In this document: positions 3,814 through 5,600 of the stretch, piece after piece
Layout of the letters: every line of letters starts with the position of its first letter
Numbering within the stretch: the stretch's first letter is position 1
Assembly (NCBI GenBank): GCA_900550335.1
Contig: URRU01000123.1
Span: 1-5,600 of the forward strand
Length of the DNA stretch: 5,600 nucleotides
From: an uncultured Clostridium sp.
GTDB lineage: Bacteria > Bacillota > Clostridia > Peptostreptococcales > Peptostreptococcaceae
Reading direction: 5' to 3'
Position numbers and translations under genes: made by a program
The notes under the pieces: generated by a model
Told to the model about the DNA's origin: nothing
Database searches by the model: none
The model's input: the letters and a program-made list of their open reading frames with translations, nothing else

Positions 3814-5600
3814 TTATTTTTTAGTTCCTAAAAGTTCTTTTAAGTTATCTATTACTGAAGTTTTAACTCCTCCACCAGACTGATAAACTTTTTCTGTCTT
3901 TTTGCCAGTCAATGCAGATTTCTGAGCTGAGCTTAATGAATTTTTAGCTATTACAACAGGCATATCGTTTTTAGCTGCAAAACTTCCTACTGTAAGAGCA
4001 TCGACTATCACATCGTCCTTAGCAACAACTACACCATTTAACTTGCTGCTAGTGTAGAATTTTTCAATTACTTCTGCATTTGTATCTTTTCTATTCTGAC
4101 CAGCAACTCTGTTTTTACTTACATCCGCTGAAACTACTTTATCAATCTGTTTTATAACAGAATTTGATATTTTCTTTTCGCCACCTATAAAGTAAGCATT
4201 TTTAACATTTTCTGATTTTATAAAGTTGTAAGTATTTGTATCCACTTTATTTACATTTGTAAGAAGTATAGGCGCTTTATCTCTACCTGCAACTGATGCT
4301 ATTGAAAGGGCATCGACTTCTCCTGTACCACTACTTATGTATACTTTATTTACATCAGCTATTTTGTCTATCTGTTTAGCTATTGCAAGAGATGTTTCGT
4401 ATCTAGATTTTCCACCTATACGAGTAACAGTTGCTTTTGTATTGTTCTTTATACTCTTAACAACACTTTCTGGCATTGATGTTGTTCCACCGATTACGTA
4501 TACATTTGTAGGATTTAAACGTTTTAACTCACTTATTGTGCTAGAAGGAAGTTTTCCGTTATTTGATAGTAATACTGGTGCATTTTTGATGCTTGCGAAT
4601 GGTGTAGCTGATAGTCCATCGACTATGTTCTTTTCGTTTCCGTTTACGATTACTACATTTTTCGATCCAGATGTCCATCCAGTTTTACTTATTTTTGTTG
4701 ATGTTTCGTATCTATCTGATCCTGACATACTGAATAACTGTACGTTGTGTTCTGTTGGTTTTTCTTCTTCAGGTTTTTCAGGTTTTGAAGTTCCTCCGCC
4801 AGTAGAGCCACCTGTATTGTCGTTGTCTCCTGGTTTTTCTGGTTCTTCAGGTTTTACTGGTGGTTTTTCTTCAGGTTTTTCTGTTTCTCCTTCAGAACCT
4901 CCACCTGATTCTCCTCCGCCAGCGCCACCGCCTTCTGGGTCTGGATTTGGTTTTTCAGGTTTATTTTCATTCTCAGAAGTTCCACCACCAGGCTTCTTAT
5001 CCTCTGAATGAGAAGGAAAAGTAGGTATATTCTGTGAACCACCTGAATTTTCTGTTACATCTTTTGTTATTATTATTTCTTTATCGCTATCATCATCAAT
5101 TGAAGATGTTTTTAACATACTATCATCAGCTGACGATATTGAATTGAATTCTACTTTTGTTATATTATATTTAGAACCTTCTTTAGCATTTTTTATGTAT
5201 ATTTTACCTATATCAAATGTTCTTACACTATTAGATTTATTAGTATTTTTCTTTATTAAACTACTATCCGAAGTAACAGCTATAATTATTCTAGTTGTAT
5301 CTCCGTTCTTTTTCACTGCTGATTTTACTATAGTCTTTTCATCTTCATGAGCTATTTTGAAGCAACTATCTTCTAATTCTACAGAACCATATATATCTAA
5401 AGTTAAAGTATATCCTGTCATTTCACTTGGATTTATTAACTTTAAATCAAAAGCTTCTCCATTATCTAATTTTTTTATTAAAATACTAGTCAAATCAGAA
5501 TCATTTTTTTCTGTTATTTTTTCATTATTAGCCATAACAGCTACACCACTAGACACAATGGCTGTTGAAAGGACTACCGCACCTATTAATTTATTAGAAT
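3814..5600 (-). CDS. Secreted cell-wall protein with three CWB2 repeats, 5'-partial
   Basis: This is an exported surface protein expected to attach non-covalently to the cell wall through three C-terminal CWB2 (PF04122) domains. In the C. difficile cell-wall proteins, three such repeats form a trimeric unit that binds the anionic polymer PSII. The frame is open past the right edge. The residues before the GTG at 5556 (SNKLIGAVVLSTAI) continue into VSSGVAVMA as one hydrophobic core, so the GTG is inside the signal peptide and the true start is outside the window. Numbering from the GTG codon: signal peptidase site after A9 (AVMA/NNEK), an unassigned beta-rich domain about 20-150, a Pro/Gly/Glu-rich linker about 180-270, then CWB2 repeats at about 276-369 (SGSDRYETS), 378-473 (IGGKSRYETS) and 482-577 (VAGQNRKDTN, the most divergent). 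The protein ends just after the third repeat. There is no LPxTG sorting signal or catalytic domain, so its specific role is unknown. Confidence 0.93.
   Translation of the reverse strand, partial: SNKLIGAVVLSTAIVSSGVAVMANNEKITEKNDSDLTSILIKKLDNGEAFDLKLINPSEMTGYTLTLDIYGSVELEDSCFKIAHEDEKTIVKSAVKKNGDTTRIIIAVTSDSSLIKKNTNKSNSVRTFDIGKIYIKNAKEGSKYNITKVEFNSISSADDSMLKTSSIDDDSDKEIIITKDVTENSGGSQNIPTFPSHSEDKKPGGGTSENENKPEKPNPDPEGGGAGGGESGGGSEGETEKPEEKPPVKPEEPEKPGDNDNTGGSTGGGTSKPEKPEEEKPTEHNVQLFSMSGSDRYETSTKISKTGWTSGSKNVVIVNGNEKNIVDGLSATPFASIKNAPVLLSNNGKLPSSTISELKRLNPTNVYVIGGTTSMPESVVKSIKNNTKATVTRIGGKSRYETSLAIAKQIDKIADVNKVYISSGTGEVDALSIASVAGRDKAPILLTNVNKVDTNTYNFIKSENVKNAYFIGGEKKISNSVIKQIDKVVSADVSKNRVAGQNRKDTNAEVIEKFYTSSKLNGVVVAKDDVIVDALTVGSFAAKNDMPVVIAKNSLSSAQKSALTGKKTEKVYQSGGGVKTSVIDNLKELLGTKK
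3826..4113 (-). other. CWB2 repeat 3
   Basis: Third wall-binding repeat, residues about 482-577 (numbered from the GTG at 5556). It begins RVAGQNRKDTN, where the usual RYETS/RYATS is changed (K for Y), keeps VDALTVGSFAA, and ends with YQSGGGVKTSVIDNL in place of the usual YVIGG-x-SV-x-I. Confidence 0.82.
4138..4425 (-). other. CWB2 repeat 2
   Basis: Second wall-binding repeat, residues about 378-473. It has the classic start TRIGGKSRYETS, the middle VDALSIASVAG and the end AYFIGGEKKISNSVIKQI. Confidence 0.9.
4450..4731 (-). other. CWB2 repeat 1
   Basis: First wall-binding repeat, residues about 276-369. It has the start SGSDRYETS, the middle VDGLSATPFAS and the end VYVIGGTTSMPESVVKSI, all canonical for the family. 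Confidence 0.92.
4747..5019 (-). repeat. Low-complexity linker coding region (Pro/Glu/Lys/Gly-rich)
   Basis: Residues about 180-270 of the CWB2 protein alternate KPEKPEE-type segments with Gly/Ser stretches such as GGGAGGGESGGGS. At DNA level this gives imperfect repeats around GGTTTTTC and TTCAGG on the plus strand. It is likely a flexible, wall-spanning spacer between the N-terminal domain and the wall anchor, and it may vary in length between strains by replication slippage. Confidence 0.8.
5107..5499 (-). other. Unassigned N-terminal domain of the CWB2 protein
   Basis: Residues about 20-150 hold alternating hydrophobic strands (FDLKLINPSE, YTLTLDIYGSVEL, TRIIIAVTSD, FDIGKIYIKN, YNITKVEFNSI) with no cysteine cluster or catalytic motif. 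The pattern suggests a beta-sandwich. The order of strands, with a late IGKIYIKN segment, is reminiscent of cohesin-like folds, but I cannot confirm homology. In this architecture the N-terminal part usually carries the protein's specific function. Confidence 0.45.
5530..5600 (-). other. Sec signal peptide (partial) of the CWB2 protein
   Basis: The codons from the right edge to 5530 encode SNKLIGAVVLSTAI followed by VSSGVAVMA: a lysine then a long hydrophobic stretch ending in a V-M-A motif fitting signal peptidase I, before the polar NNEKITEKN. The beginning, with its start codon and ribosome binding site, lies outside the window. Confidence 0.85.

Noticed and set aside
4337..5011. A 224-residue plus-strand open frame rich in Pro, Ser, Gly and Phe
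   Set aside because: It is the antisense shadow of the CWB2 gene and its low-complexity linker. The minus-strand frame has clear domains and a signal peptide.
4854..5042. A 62-residue minus-strand open frame inside the CWB2 gene
   Set aside because: It is a shifted reading of the Pro/Glu/Gly repeat region. The repetitive codons keep other frames open by chance.
5144..5350. A 68-residue hydrophobic plus-strand open frame
   Set aside because: It is antisense to the N-terminal domain of the CWB2 protein. The apparent membrane segments arise from the complement of Lys- and Asp-rich codons, and there is no ribosome binding site.
1..5600. CRISPR array, tRNA, rRNA, insertion sequence or defence cluster
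   Set aside because: I see no regularly spaced repeats, no cloverleaf or rRNA-like GC-rich segments, no transposase, and no paired toxin-antitoxin or nuclease-helicase genes. The lone recombinase does not make a mobile element by itself.

Overview
The window is AT-rich and looks like chromosomal DNA from a low-GC Gram-positive anaerobe of the class Clostridia. The evidence is a LexA of the Firmicutes type, SOS boxes of the CGAAC-N4-GTTCG type, a strong GGAGG ribosome binding site, and a surface protein with three cell-wall-binding (CWB2, PF04122) repeats of the kind abundant in Clostridioides difficile and relatives. Peptostreptococcaceae is my best guess, but this rests on sequence style and not on a database match.

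Layout. (1) Positions 1-1151, plus strand: a tyrosine recombinase with all six catalytic residues, whose 5' end lies outside the window. The first internal ATG, at 69, is not the real start. (2) Positions 1152-1353: intergenic region with two adjacent SOS boxes that overlap the -35 region of an extended -10 promoter for lexA. (3) Positions 1354-1992, plus strand: lexA, complete. (4) Positions 1993-2233: a perfect 12-bp hairpin terminator between convergent genes. (5) Positions 2234-3454, minus strand: a lipoprotein carrying the metallo-beta-lactamase domain of the ComEC/Rec2 type and a small His/Cys C-terminal module. (6) Positions 3455-3813: intergenic region with that gene's promoter and a 5'-UTR inverted repeat, a 15-bp tandem repeat, and the terminator of the next gene. 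(7) Positions 3814-5600, minus strand: a secreted cell-wall protein with three CWB2 repeats. Its signal peptide runs past the right edge, so it is also 5'-partial, and the apparent GTG start at 5556 lies inside the signal peptide.

How the genes relate. LexA is the SOS repressor and very probably controls its own promoter through the tandem boxes. The recombinase is encoded just upstream on the same strand, but the SOS boxes lie downstream of it, so nothing here shows that it is SOS-regulated. The two minus-strand genes encode exported, envelope-associated proteins. They appear to be separate transcription units, because a terminator and a new promoter lie between them. I see no clear novel multi-gene system. 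The points most worth a second look are the double SOS operator, the membrane-tethered ComEC-like hydrolase with its C-terminal putative zinc module, the unassigned N-terminal domain of the CWB2 protein, and the two mis-startable partial genes.
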